In this document: one piece after another, positions 53,991 through 64,000 of the stretch
Layout: every line of letters starts with the position of its first letter
Position numbering within the stretch: the stretch's first letter is position 1
Origin: Endomychus coccineus
Lineage: Eukaryota; Arthropoda; Insecta; Coleoptera; Endomychidae
Direction: 5' to 3'
DNA: 64,000 bases
Assembly (NCBI GenBank): GCA_958510875.1
Contig: OY294067.1
Location: 275,138,742-275,202,741, forward strand
Notes under the pieces: model-generated
Databases searched by the model: none
Seen by the model: the letters and a program-made list of their open reading frames with translations, nothing else
Told to the model about the DNA's origin: nothing
Position numbers and translations under genes: made by a program

Positions 53991-56892
53991 TGGTAATGAA
54001 CAGATTAGATTTCTTTTCGGCTAGGAAACTTGTCATATGGTTAATTAAAGACATCTGCCGGTCAATAAAACATCGACTAATGAAACTAGCATTCCTGATG
54101 TGTGATGTCGCTTAATATCGCAGAGTGGGAAGGTAGGATAACGGAAGTCGAAGAGAACTCATTGTCGTGTTGTTAACCTTTGACAGGGTAAGTCGAGATT
54201 TATAATTCATTGTCTTTACATACATTTTCTTAATTTTTGTTTCCGAAATATGATGCATATCAGGCTATATATAATTTGATTTGGATTGTAATTATTGTAC
54301 AGTACCTGAATGTAATTATATTTCGGAGGAAGTTTCGCTCGACTTATCCTAGGTCACCCAATCAAATTTGCATTAGCATGATTCCATGATTATCTTTTTC
54401 ATCATTGTAGGGATTGTTGTAGTCATTGTATGAAATTACTCTAACGAGACGTGGACAGTTTATATAGTCAATATTTAATTTCCACCTTTGTAGTTGACCC
54501 CGCAAATTGTGCAAATGGTTTTTGCGCGATTTTGTAAATCGCCATTTGTAGTACAAGATACATAGGGTGGTCTTATTAGACAAACGTGCAGTAAAGTTTG
54601 ATAACGGTTAATAGAAAACAAATAACCTAATTACTGCTTATTGGGTAGACATATATTTATTACGCTGTCACGACGTTTGGGAGTTAATACACTTCACATT
54701 ATCAATCCACGTGTGTATTTCATTTCAAGCAAATCAGATCTTTATGCTACTGGCAAATTTCAACATTTCAATTAATTTTCTTTCAGATACTATTTAATTA
54801 TTAATCTTTCACGTCACATTGTTTAGTAATATTAATTCAGTCACATGTTAACTATGTGTTAATTTAAATATCAATTGTAATTGTTTAATTCTTTCAGATT
54901 AAATTAAATTTTTGCCTAAATTGATATCTCGTCAAGATATCAATTTTGTAATAGTGTTTTTACAATTTGGGAGAGATAACATTATCGGTGGTGGAATCAC
55001 ATGGTTATTCCAACCGACGGTGTTGCTTGTCCTTTTGATCTCAAGTCAGATACTGTTCGTTCTTTGAAACTACAGGATTTGAACGTATGAGGTTCCTCAC
55101 CCCTTCACTCCAAGACGGTTTAGTGACTTTCCTGACAGGACCGGCTTCCAGTTCCTACGAGTTCCAAGGAGGGTAACATTTTCTTGTTTGAGTGACCATA
55201 ATTTCATTATCTGGTTTTGTTGTTTATCTGAAGTTGTATTCCACAGATTTTTATAGAATCATTCGAGGTCTACTTTAGTTCCTCTTATTGGATATTCGTT
55301 CTTTTCAAATAAATAATTGATTCAATTTTATAATTGTTTCTTAAAATTCATTTATGTTACTAATTGATTTAATTTTATAATTGTTTTCTACAAATTCAAT
55401 ATTATTTAGGTTACCAATTGGTATCCTATAGAAAATTGTAATTTAATTACCTTTATAACTCAAATTCCGAAGGAATAAATCAAATTGTTAAGTTGAACCT
55501 GTATTGTTTTTCTGAATTTCCATCGACTGTTAAACCATCTCGTAGTGCTTGTATTCTTGACTGTAAATTCATTTAGTTTTATAGTTTTTTTTAAGCAGTT
55601 GGCGCTCAGGCAATTCACCAGTCTTGAATCACAAGGCACGTTTCACTACGAGCCCTGAGATTAATTAATTTAAATTGAGCTAGTTGGGCCAATTAAAAAC
55701 CGACCCAAAGAGGTCAGTTTCGCATCAGTTTCACATCCGTTTCATCGTTGGTCTATTGTGTATCCACGTTCCGTCCACGGTTACGGAACAGCGCTAAAAG
55801 TTCATCTTTAACTAGACACTTTAGAATACTGATTATTTTCATCGCCGACTATTCGAAGATGTCGAAATAAAAACGGAGCATCGTCCGTGAGTATAAGGTT
55901 AATATGTCCGTAACGTTATTTTCTTAATCAAATACTGTTCCACTATGTAACGCAATTTATCACTGAAGCAATAATTTCGCCTCAGAGTCGGCAGAGTGTA
56001 ATTAACAGAAAAAGTCATTATTCCCTAACAGTAAACATCTAGTTCTTAATTAAGAATAAACGCAACCATTCAAACTGATGAACAATATTTCTAAAGCTTG
56101 CCCCAGAAAAAAATAAGAACTTTTCCATTGGACATGCTGGATACTTTTGCACCGAAACCGGCAAGATATATTTCAGAACTACTGTCGTCTCTATTGGTGA
56201 TTCCCTTCATCATTCGCTTGATTAAAATTGGCAAAGGGAATCACATGCACATCGAGGACAATTTGGTTTTATCAACGGAAGCTCAAGTAAACAAAATTCG
56301 CGCTACACCAACTTACTTGGAGAACTGAAGAAATAATTATTGACAGGCAAAGCAAACCTTAAGTTTTGCAAGAATTTGGACTGTAGAAGGAAAACTTTAC
56401 TTGGCAAGAGGTAGTCCAAATGCTACTAGATATAGCCACTTTCAGAAACAGAAAAAATGTTGCTAATGTATCTATAATGCAATGCAGAATAGACTAGGAC
56501 CTAAGAAGGTATTATGGACATACACTGTGACAACTACATCTGTTTTTTAACACTCAACTCATGCAAAACTGAAAATCTGCTAGCCAAATGGCAGAGAGAA
56601 TTAGTCCATACCGAAATTAAACGCAGCGCTTCAACTGATGCCCCTCCACATACAGATGAAGAGAGGATAGTTCAAAATCAAGTATCGCCTAGGCCTAGAG
56701 CTACGAGGTACCTCCACAACTATGTGATTTTTTGCTGGAAGGTAAACAGTGTAGTCATGGAAATGTATGCGTGAAGAGTGAATTCAAAAACGTAAGACTC
56801 ACGTACCCCATGAGTCTAACCCAAAATGCTTAGAAGATTAGAAAAACTCACGGAAACAGGGTAGCGAAATTTCTACGAATGCTTCGATACGC
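53991..56892. other. Long unassigned stretch; possible LTR-element edge near 55600
   Basis: No protein family recognised; frames at 54362-54583, 56098-56328 and 56514-56774 lack known motifs. AGTTGGCGCTCAGGC at 55599-55613 resembles a Gypsy-type primer-binding site after an LTR, but no LTR pair was found. Identity is left open. Confidence 0.35.
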
Positions 56893-57087
56893 ATTCTAGT
56901 GAAGCAAATGCGGCACCCATCTGGCAGATAGCTTCCTCATATACAAAAATTCAAGCAAAATGTTGCACACCCGTTCGGTTGAGATACCCATAGCCTCAGC
57001 AATCTCTTGCACTTCAACTCGCCTATTGTCTAATATCATACCATAGATTTTATCGACGATTACTGGCGTGACGGTACTTTGGGACAT
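56893..57087 (-). pseudogene. mariner transposase N-terminal helix-turn-helix piece
   Basis: Minus strand: TVTPVIVDKIYGMILDNRRV, EVQEIAEAMGISTERVCNIL, LEFLYMRKLSARWVPHLL. This is the mariner DNA-binding region with the conserved KLSARWVPxLL. It stops before the linker and abuts a plus-strand PLE fragment within a few bases at 57085. Confidence 0.85.
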
Positions 57088-57351
57088 TCTGTATATCAAA
57101 AACCCACTTACACTGATAGATACCACAATGACCTTTCCCCCCACCACCCTGCCCAAAAGCAATATGTCATAAACTCCTTGGTTCACAGAGCTGTCAACTT
57201 ATCTCAACCCCAATCTTTGAAAACGGAATTGAAACATCTTCAATCCGTTTTAGTATCTAATAATTTCTCCCATTATACCATTCAAAAAGCAATAAAGAAA
57301 TACACTTCGTCTTTAATTTGGAATCAACCTGAGCCACAAGCCCCCCGGTAG
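57085..57351 (+). pseudogene. Penelope-like element, RT-to-endonuclease linker fragment
   Basis: The plus strand reads SVYQKPTYTDRYHNDLSPHH, PAQKQYVINSLVHRAVNLS. The motif VYxKPTxTDRYxxxxSxHP followed by KxxVxxxLxxRA is characteristic of PLE proteins just after the RT active site. The frame stays open to a TAG at 57349-57351. No RT upstream or endonuclease downstream. Confidence 0.85.
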
Positions 57352-57799
57352 CTTTATCCACTAACCTTCCATATATTGAAAATATAACAGATAGCATGAT
57401 ATTTCTAATAAGTTGACATTTTGTTCAACTCCGAATAATTATGCCACCATCTTCTTTCCATCGTGTAACATAGAAATCGATCAAGTATTCGTCATTTGTT
57501 TGGAATTCATAACACAAAAATGCTAACATTAAAATAAGTAGTAAAAGTTCATTACAAGTTATATAAATTGCTACATTTTTATGGGTTAGCTGAATCTTCA
57601 TTTTATCTAAGCTATTCTGGAATTTTATTGGCCACTTTGTACAAAGTATTCTTTCTGTACCTATTTAATGACTATGAAGTGATACTTAGCCGATTCCATG
57701 TGGCATTTTTCAGTTTGCTACAAATGTAAACATTTGGGGAGTTTTATCTTCTGAACTTTCTAAACTAGAGAAATAAAACTGAAATTTGCACCAGAATTG
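57352..57799. other. Unassigned AT-rich spacer
   Basis: No motif recognised. Confidence 0.4.
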
Positions 57800-58095
57800 A
57801 CAATGAATTAATGTTAACAAATATTCCACCATACTGTGGCAAGTTATCAACTTAATCGTGCGGAATTGAATCCTCAAATATTACAAGCAAAACTGGATGT
57901 GTTACAAATTAAAGGATGAAGGTAAGCAATGGTTTGGATGGTGAATTATAGGAATCGATATGGTCATTTAATATCATATTACTATAGTTTTGTATATTTT
58001 AAAATTTCCGTTGATTCTAGAATATTAAATTTTTGTTCTTTTTCCTGAATATGTAACACATGGGGATTAAGGGTGGAATTATGAGTATTCACTTA
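57800..58095 (-). mobile_element. PLE 3' UTR and endonuclease C-terminus remnant
   Basis: Plus-strand words such as CCACCATACTGTGGCAAGTTATCAACTT, GATATGGTCATTTAATAT, GAATATTAAATTT, TTTTTCCTGAATAT and GGGGATTAAGGGTGGAATTAT match the minus-oriented PLE copy at 45640-45960 in order. The fragment ends at about 58090, before the YIG block. Confidence 0.7.
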
Positions 58096-58904
58096 GGTAT
58101 GTTATAATGGATTTGATGTTATTATTAACCTTTAGATAAAGGAGATTTAGGTCTTAAGGTAAAAACAATATTTTTTCTCAATATTGTCTACTTATGGAGG
58201 TAGTATCTCTTGATATGAATGTTTGATTGGTTATCTATCGCTGAAGCAATTTGAAAGGTTTATAAATGGTATAAAAAATTACTTCCCAGTATAATTACAT
58301 CTTTAATGGGCCTTCTGGGAAAAGTTAGATCAGTTCATTCTCTACAAAACTACCAACAACATTTTTTTTATAGTTAACAATATTGTTGAATGTCATTGTT
58401 ACAGAGGATATTGAAGATGCTATGGTAAGAGTATTTCAATTTCCATACTTTCAAATGATGAAATGAGGTTGAAACTGTCCAAATATTGATTGATGAAGTT
58501 TTAGTAACAGTAGTTGTTCTTTTATATTACCTATTTGGATGAAGAATTAGTGCCCTCATATAGATGAAATATGAACCGAATTATCATGGACATGTTTACA
58601 TAGTTGTTAGCAATAGATGAACAGATCTGGTAAAATCAACATTATTGACTTGAAATTCTAGGCTAGGTCTTCGAGAAAAAGAGACTGTCTTAAACTCACA
58701 GACTTACTCATCACAAAATTTGGCAGGTAGGTTTCTCGTACGAGGTGAACTACCTGTAAGGGGGGATTCATTGAAATTCTACACAGATAAAACGAGGTTG
58801 TAATCCTATGATTTTGACAGTTCACCTGATAGTAAAATATTATGATAAAACATAAAGTTGCAGAGCATATATTATCTCGATGTGTTTATTGATTATCACT
58901 GTCA
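58096..58904. other. Unassigned AT-rich stretch
   Basis: No motif recognised; it might hold decayed upstream sequence of the following integrase. Confidence 0.35.
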
Positions 58905-59430
58905 AATAAACATCGACATATTTCAAATGCCACAGATGCAGGTGGACAATTTGAATCTAAATTTTCTTATGAATATTTAAAATTAATACGAACACAGAGA
59001 GTTCGTACTACCAGTTATAATAAAAAAAGCAATGGCATGGTTGAACATTTTCATAGACAACTTAAGTCATCAGCCATCATAGCCAGCGAAAACACAATAT
59101 AACGGGTAGAACAACTACCAAGTTTTCGTACTCCTTCGAGAGAAGATCTTGGTTGTTCTTCTGCGGAATTGGTATACGGACAATCATCAAGAAATCATAG
59201 AGAAATTTTCACTGCCTCTGCTTCAACAATTAATACATTGAATTTTCTTAAACATTAAAAAAATTATTCTCAAAATTTAAACCCCGTTCGAGTCGACAAA
59301 ATTAAAACGGCACTGCAATCACCATATGAGGGACTGTTTGAAATTATGGAAAATACAGGCAAAATGCGATAAGCAAAACTCCAAAATACATTTCGATTGG
59401 TTTTTGAACATGTGGTAGAGAGCGCTGTGT
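58905..59430 (+). pseudogene. Ty3/Gypsy-type integrase fragment
   Basis: The plus strand reads TDAGGQFESKFSYEYLKLIR (second catalytic D in the TDxGxQFxS block), TQRVRTTSYNKKSNGMVEHF (catalytic E in the NGMVE block) and HRQLKSS. A stop follows at ENTI*. Then comes REDLGCSSAELVYGQS, a conserved segment of Gypsy-group integrases. Integrase inserts the retrotransposon cDNA. Stops and an A-rich gap break it; no LTR, RT or gag was found around it. Confidence 0.8.
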
Positions 59431-59679
59431 GCGTGACTTTTGGCGATTCTTTTAGGCATAACTTTTTTGAGGATAATTTTTTTGTTTTCTTTACACGTTT
59501 TCCTGGCTTACAATTTTATTGCAAACAAATTAAGTACTCTCGTTGAGATTCTCAAAATCTCACCGAGTTCTTAGTGGGGGTAACTTTCACTTCTACCTCC
59601 GTTCAAAAGCTGGAAGCTCGAATATGAAAAAAAATTCTCACCTCCACCTTTACCTTGTTAGACGCTATTTTTATTAAAA

Positions 59680-60120
59680 TATATTAAATGGGGCAAGTTA
59701 CTTAAAATTTCTACTAGAGATATTACCAGAACTTTTAGACAATTTTCAATTAAGAAGGAATATATAGTTTCACCACGACGGTGCTTGTTTACATAGGTCC
59801 AGAAATGTGACACAAAGTTTAAGGGCGAAAGGTAGATTGGGAACGGACCAGTGGAGTAGCCAGCTGAATCTCCGGACCTAACACCCTTGTCTTTTTTGTG
59901 GGGAGGCACCCAAGAACAGTGTTTGAAAAACCTCAACACGAAATATAATAGAACACCTGAAAGAAAGTTGCGGTGTCGACATCTGTATGATTACCGTAGT
60001 TTTCTGAAACGCCTTATTTCCAAAGATATACCTGGACTTCAATATATCGAATTAATCATGATTATTGTCGTGAGAATTCCAAGATCAGGAACGCATATGG
60101 TAGTAAATCCAGTTATTAAA
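59680..60120 (+). pseudogene. ITm-type transposase fragment (second family)
   Basis: Plus-strand frames: LLEILPELLDNFQLRRNI, FHHDGACLHRSRNV (catalytic aspartate in the HHDGA block), WSSQ(P)AESPDLTPL then SFLWGGTQEQCLKN. The order resembles insect ITm transposases (HHDGAPAH ... SPDLTPLDFFLWG), with the third acid changed (LSF for LDFF). Stops separate the blocks. It is distinct from the 14190-14660 fragment, which has QQDGA. Confidence 0.65.
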
Positions 60121-60654
60121 TCAGTAAGAAAGGAAATAAGAAACGGATCCTTCTTGTGTCTGTCTTAGCCAATTACGCATCCAGTTAAGTACTTGTATAA
60201 TGATCATTCAGACACCGATTTAATGACATACAGATTGAATCGAAGTGACATATATATGAGCTTGATTATTTAAACAAGTTTTCAACTCATTCAAATAATT
60301 ATATACCTATTAAAAAATTAATGCATGAATCTGATATACTTATTCTTTACAATTCGTTTTAAAAGTACGGTTCTGAGACTGCACACGTTCTAGCAGTGGT
60401 TATAGCTTTAGTGATTTAAATCACGTATTTATATAGAAATAAACTGTGATCAGTTGATCACGTGACTTCCCTCACCTTTGTGAGCAAAATAAGTTTCGAG
60501 CACATCTGCGGGTCAAATAAATGATTGTAGAAACAGAAAATATATTGGAAAGTATTTAGAAATCGCTAATGAAACAAGTTGAGATATACTCTATGTTAGA
60601 TTGAAATTTTATTCAAATAGTGTACATAATGTATTTTACTACCCTCGACACCTG

Positions 60655-62345
60655 CTGTCAATTTCACTTCAAAATTCCAAATTCCAAATAATTCGATTAC
60701 GGCAATCCTTCAGAATAGGCGTTTGTTTCAGCGATGACCTTATCGTTGGAGCCAAATCTCTTTCTAGGCGAGGAAATGAAACACAAAAAAGGCTAAAGTA
60801 AAAAAAAATCGGATGAACCGATTTTGATAATATGTTTTAAATCGATTCAGGAAGTCATTTAGAAAAAATGTTACCATTTTTTTTCTAATCTGTATTTTAG
60901 CATTTCTACAGAGGAAAATGAATCTCTTTGAATGCACTTTCAGGGGATAATATTAAAAATGTTGAAAACATGTCCAAATATAGTCAAGATTTCTCACTCG
61001 GATGTTTTTGGGGTCGCTGATCACGATTCGGTGCCAGATTTCAACTACAACGCACCTGGGCCTCAGTACATCCGGGTAATATCGTCGTTTCCAGGGAATT
61101 CGAAAAAATCTCTTTTGCAATGGACTTAAACTTAGTGTGGTTGTCGGTTGTGACCGAGACTCTCAATAGTCACCTGGTGCTCAGGATCCCTTGATTATCT
61201 AGGTCATCTCCATGGATTGATTTATAATATGCTCTGAAATGCAACCAAATTCGTCTCTGGGGGTTTTTGGGGTCGCTGAATGCGATTCCTGTGCCAGATT
61301 CGATCTACGATAATTCTATTAATTAGAAGAATTTTTTTGTAAATATTAATACAAATTTTAACTTTTGCAAATATTTTTATTTCATGTAGCATAAATTTAC
61401 ATTCGTTTAAATTTTTGTGGAGGAGTAAAATTGTACTTTGAAGTATTTATTTTATGTTAAAATATATATTAATGCTTGTGTGTAGTTTTTTATTTACAAA
61501 AATATGATTATTTACAAATTGTATGAAATTATGCTCTGAGACTCATGGTCATGGCCCGTAACTCAAGAGAACCTCCCTAACAGGTTCCATTTCTTTGGAG
61601 AAGGTATTTCTGCAGGATGTACTGAGCCCCAGGTGCGTCTTAGTTTAAATCCGGTACCGGAATCGCATTCAGCGACCCCAAAAACCTCAGAGAGACGAAT
61701 TTGGTTGCTTTTCAGAGCATATTAAAGAACAATCCATGGAGATGACCTAGAACATCAGGGTATCCTGAGCACAAGGTGACTATTTTGGTCACGACCCGTA
61801 TGCTCAAGAGAACCTCCCTAGCAGGTTTCATCCCATTCCAAAAGATAATTTCACGAATTCCCTGGAGACGACAATAGTACCAGGTTGTTCTGATCCCCAG
61901 ATGCGCCGTAGTTCATATCCGGCACCGGAATCGTGATCAGCGACCCCAAAAACCCACGAGTGAGAAATTTTGGCTATATTTGGACATGTTTTCAACATTT
62001 TTAATATTATCTCCTGAAAGTGCATTCAAAGAGATGCATTTCCCTCTGTAGAAATGCTCAGATGCACATTAGAAAAAAGAAATGGAAACATTTTTTCTAA
62101 GTGACTTCATGAATCGATTAAAAAAAAAATTAGCAAAATCGGTTCAACCGATTTTTTTTCGACCTTTTCTGCTTTATTTCCTCTCCTATTCTACCGAGCC
62201 ATTTCTTCAAGTTTGAAGATAGATAAAATCGCAGGGAGAAAATATAGATGACGAACCAATTCGTAGCGCAATTTTGCCATTGCAACTGCGAACCTGTGCG
62301 CCGGTGCGTGGTCCTGGTTGAAGACCTCTTTTTTCTTTACCAAAT
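60655..62345 (-). pseudogene. mariner transposase fragment interrupted by a foldback element
   Basis: 62195-62345 matches the minus-strand mariner at 53590-53740 (GCGCCGGTGCGTGGTCCTGG, TTCGTAGCGCAATTTTGCC). 60660-60764 matches 53490-53570 (AATAATTCGATTACGGCAA, GCCAAATCTCTTTC). Together they are one mariner copy, but the catalytic HQD-N-A block reads NQDHAPAH. The 1.4 kb between the halves is the foldback element. Confidence 0.8.
60765..62188. mobile_element. Foldback element with long complex inverted arms
   Basis: Ends TAGGCGAGGAAATGAAAC (60765) and the complement of TAGGAGAGGAAATAAAGC (to 62188). Arms of about 550-600 bp share AAAATCGGATGAACCGATTTT-like words, TTTCAACATTTTTAATATTATC and GGGGTCGCTGATCACGATTC. 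Within each arm GGGGTCGCTGA...GATTC...TGCCAGATT occurs twice (61013 and 61273 on the left). The centre (61320-61540) is AT-rich. There is no transposase. A 3-bp TTC repeat at the edges is the only possible target duplication. Confidence 0.8.
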
Positions 62346-62346
62346 G

Positions 62347-62830
62347 TTACGTGGACTGTATGTTGATATTTTTCGAAGAAAGAGATAATAACTTCTCTAA
62401 TAATTGTTCACGATGCCATAATGACGCATGTGCATCATGCCTAATGTTCATAACTAAGAAATTTATGTTTCTGTTCACTTCTATTTCACAAGTAAATTGA
62501 AGTTCACAGTGTGAATTGTTAAATCTATTAATCACGTACTGAATTTTATCATTGAGAACACACATAGACAATCATCTACATACCGTTTAAAGAATACGAG
62601 TTGAAAATCTAATGCTTTTATTACAGATAAAATTCATTTGTTCCTATTATATTGTTGATTGATTTTGATAAAAATTTTGATGAATTGTAGGTAGGTGCTC
62701 CGATATTACTTACAATGGGTCTTGATGGTATATCACTTTTATGTAGTTCGGGAGCCCATAGATATAAGGTGCTTGCCCACTATCGCAAAATAGTTCATTT
62801 TTCAATTCAATAGGGATTATCTTATTTTTT
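62347..62830 (-). pseudogene. Penelope-like element reverse transcriptase fragment
   Basis: Minus strand from 62830: a block homologous to 40910-41015 (GGGCAAGCACC, ATGGGCTCCCGAACTAC), then FFKRYVDDCLCV (RT active site, YVDD; 62555-62590). After one shift comes LNDKIQYVINRFNNSHCELQ, then FTCEIEVNRNINFLVMNI (usually FLDxxI, here V for D). It ends near 62350, against the mariner remnant. It is the same subfamily as 40905-41945, in opposite orientation. Confidence 0.8.
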
Positions 62831-63529
62831 ACTTATTTACTAATTTATTCATGTCATTTTCTACTGATAATGTAGGGTCAGATTTAATAGATTTCACATT
62901 TTGTTTTCGTAGTCATTTCTATACATTCATGACGGTTTTATTACATTTACAGTTTACTATAAACTACGTATAGTAAGGGAAGCAACAAAATATTTAATCT
63001 TCTTTCAGATTTTGTAGAATACCAATTAGTAAAGTGTATTCCTATCAGAATTGATGCTCCATATTATAAGTTCTTTCCAAGTACACCAACAGTTAATTGT
63101 AAAATGGAATTAATGGCTAAAAGTTTTTTAGAGTTCTATTATAAAAGAAACGCAATGAAAAATAATTAAAACTGAACTTAATTATCCCCTATCATTAGTA
63201 TTATACTTTTTTATCCTTAGGTTATGTCAATTAAATTAAGATATACGCATCGATTTCTTCTAAACATCATTTATTCATTATAATTACAGAACATAAACTG
63301 AATCCTTGAAATCCCATCTCAAATCAGTTCGGCATTTCTTTAGAACCTTCTTCCAATATTTACTTACAAATCTATTGATTTCAGCTGACTCATACCCATT
63401 AATTTTAATGATGGTAATAACGCCACATCGCAACCATATCTGACAGAATAATTAACTTGAGCAATTTAAAGAAAGCATAACGGAAATTCGCTTATAAAAT
63501 AAAATACAAACTTACATGTCTTCATTATC
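62831..63529. other. Unassigned AT-rich stretch
   Basis: No motif recognised. Confidence 0.4.
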
Positions 63530-64000
63530 CATAGACATATGCCTGAAATCGTCTTTCCTCAGCGCACAATTAGGCGCATTCTGCTTGATCTCAATACCAA
63601 AAAGTATATAGGACCAGGCGGAATTCCCCCTGAATTAAGACCCGTTTCCAGCAAGTTGGAGTAGTAAGCTAGAGTCCAACCAATTCAAAAAAAAAAGGAA
63701 AGGAGACCATTCCTAATAATTGTAGAACAACAGGAACAACAGGAGAAATGCTTGCCAACGTAACACATGTATGGCAAAAATCTATTGGAAGACATGGGGA
63801 ATCTCTAGCTGGAGTATTTGATATCTCCAAAGCATTTGACCGAGTCTGGCACCATAGCCTTCTTGGGAAATTCCCGTCATTTGGTTTGTCGCCTCAACAT
63901 TGTCGCTTACTATCGAGTTTTCCTCCAGGTAGATCACTCCATGTGATGGTTGACGGAGTATCCTCCGATAAAATGGATATCGATGCTTGTGTTCCAGAGG
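63530..64000 (+). pseudogene. Non-LTR reverse transcriptase (family N1), cut by window end
   Basis: The plus strand reads RTIRRILLDLNTKKYIGPGG, IPPELRPVSSKLE (fingers region, with GPGGIPP for the usual GPDGIPP), a break, then TGEMLANVTHVWQKSIGRHG, ESLAGVFDISKAFDRVWHHS (RT motif with the first palm aspartate, DISKAFDRVW) and LLSSFPPGRSLHVMVDGVSS. It stops at the window edge just before the expected PQGSVLAP and FADD blocks, so the active site lies outside. Copies of this family are at 14676-15370 and 18372-18960. Confidence 0.8.

Noticed and set aside
54180..55613. LTR retrotransposon end before AGTTGGCGCTCAGGC
   Set aside because: Only a primer-binding-site resemblance; no second LTR, polypurine tract or coding region could be seen nearby.
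1..64000. CRISPR arrays, operons, bacterial promoters or terminators
   Set aside because: Sequence is eukaryotic; the tandem arrays have no spacer-repeat alternation.
1..64000. tRNA or rRNA genes
   Set aside because: No cloverleaf with A/B box consensus or rRNA segment was recognised by eye; a tRNAscan-SE or Infernal run would be needed to exclude them.

Overview
This window looks like AT-rich eukaryotic, very probably insect, genomic DNA. There is no prokaryotic gene organisation and no long intact host gene. Nearly everything recognisable is a transposable-element remnant of kinds common in arthropods: Penelope-like elements (PLE), mariner and other ITm transposases, several hAT lineages, a MULE, Helentron-type rolling-circle elements, RNase H-bearing non-LTR retrotransposons, and a Ty3/Gypsy integrase piece. 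Short (CCTAA)n runs matching the usual insect telomere unit also occur. I cannot fix the species; a beetle or a similar TE-rich insect is a guess.

Layout. 1-2 kb shows nothing recognisable. 2-4.4 kb holds a hAT C-terminal remnant and non-LTR tails. 4.9-5.4 kb has a hammerhead-bearing inverted repeat and one possible host terminal exon. 6.3-8.7 kb is a foldback/tandem repeat block. 9.5-11.5 kb has a hairpin MITE, an iteron-ended element carrying an RNase H fragment, and another PLE inverted repeat. 11.6-12.9 kb is a MULE transposase pseudogene. 14.2-19 kb holds an ITm pseudogene, two copies of one non-LTR RT family and a nine-copy 153-bp satellite. 19.8-22 kb has a 151-bp satellite and a non-autonomous Helentron-like element. 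23.3-24.9 kb has a PLE tail split by a Crypton-like insertion, then a 625-bp hAT derivative with a clean target duplication. 26.6-30.4 kb has a 501-bp inverted repeat and a second iteron-ended element carrying an R1-like RT. 32.9-34.5 kb is a Helentron-like element with an intact endonuclease (EEP) frame. 35-36 kb is a non-LTR element. 37.5-39.8 kb is a nearly complete hAT with perfect 19-bp ends. 40.7-44.1 kb has a PLE RT remnant and two adjacent TA-flanked foldback elements. 45.6-52.6 kb has two mirror-image PLE endonuclease pairs, one split by a non-LTR element. 53.3-64 kb has mariner fragments, PLE pieces, a Gypsy integrase, an ITm transposase, a mariner interrupted by a foldback element, and a non-LTR RT running off the window end.

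The coherent themes are: (i) PLE pieces from at least two subfamilies, with hammerhead-ribozyme-like motifs downstream of the GIY-YIG domain and a tendency to inverted (palindromic) pairing; (ii) Helentron-like elements with shared ends, one carrying an apparently intact endonuclease frame; (iii) repeated nesting of one element inside another. All family calls come from reading motifs by eye; no search was run.
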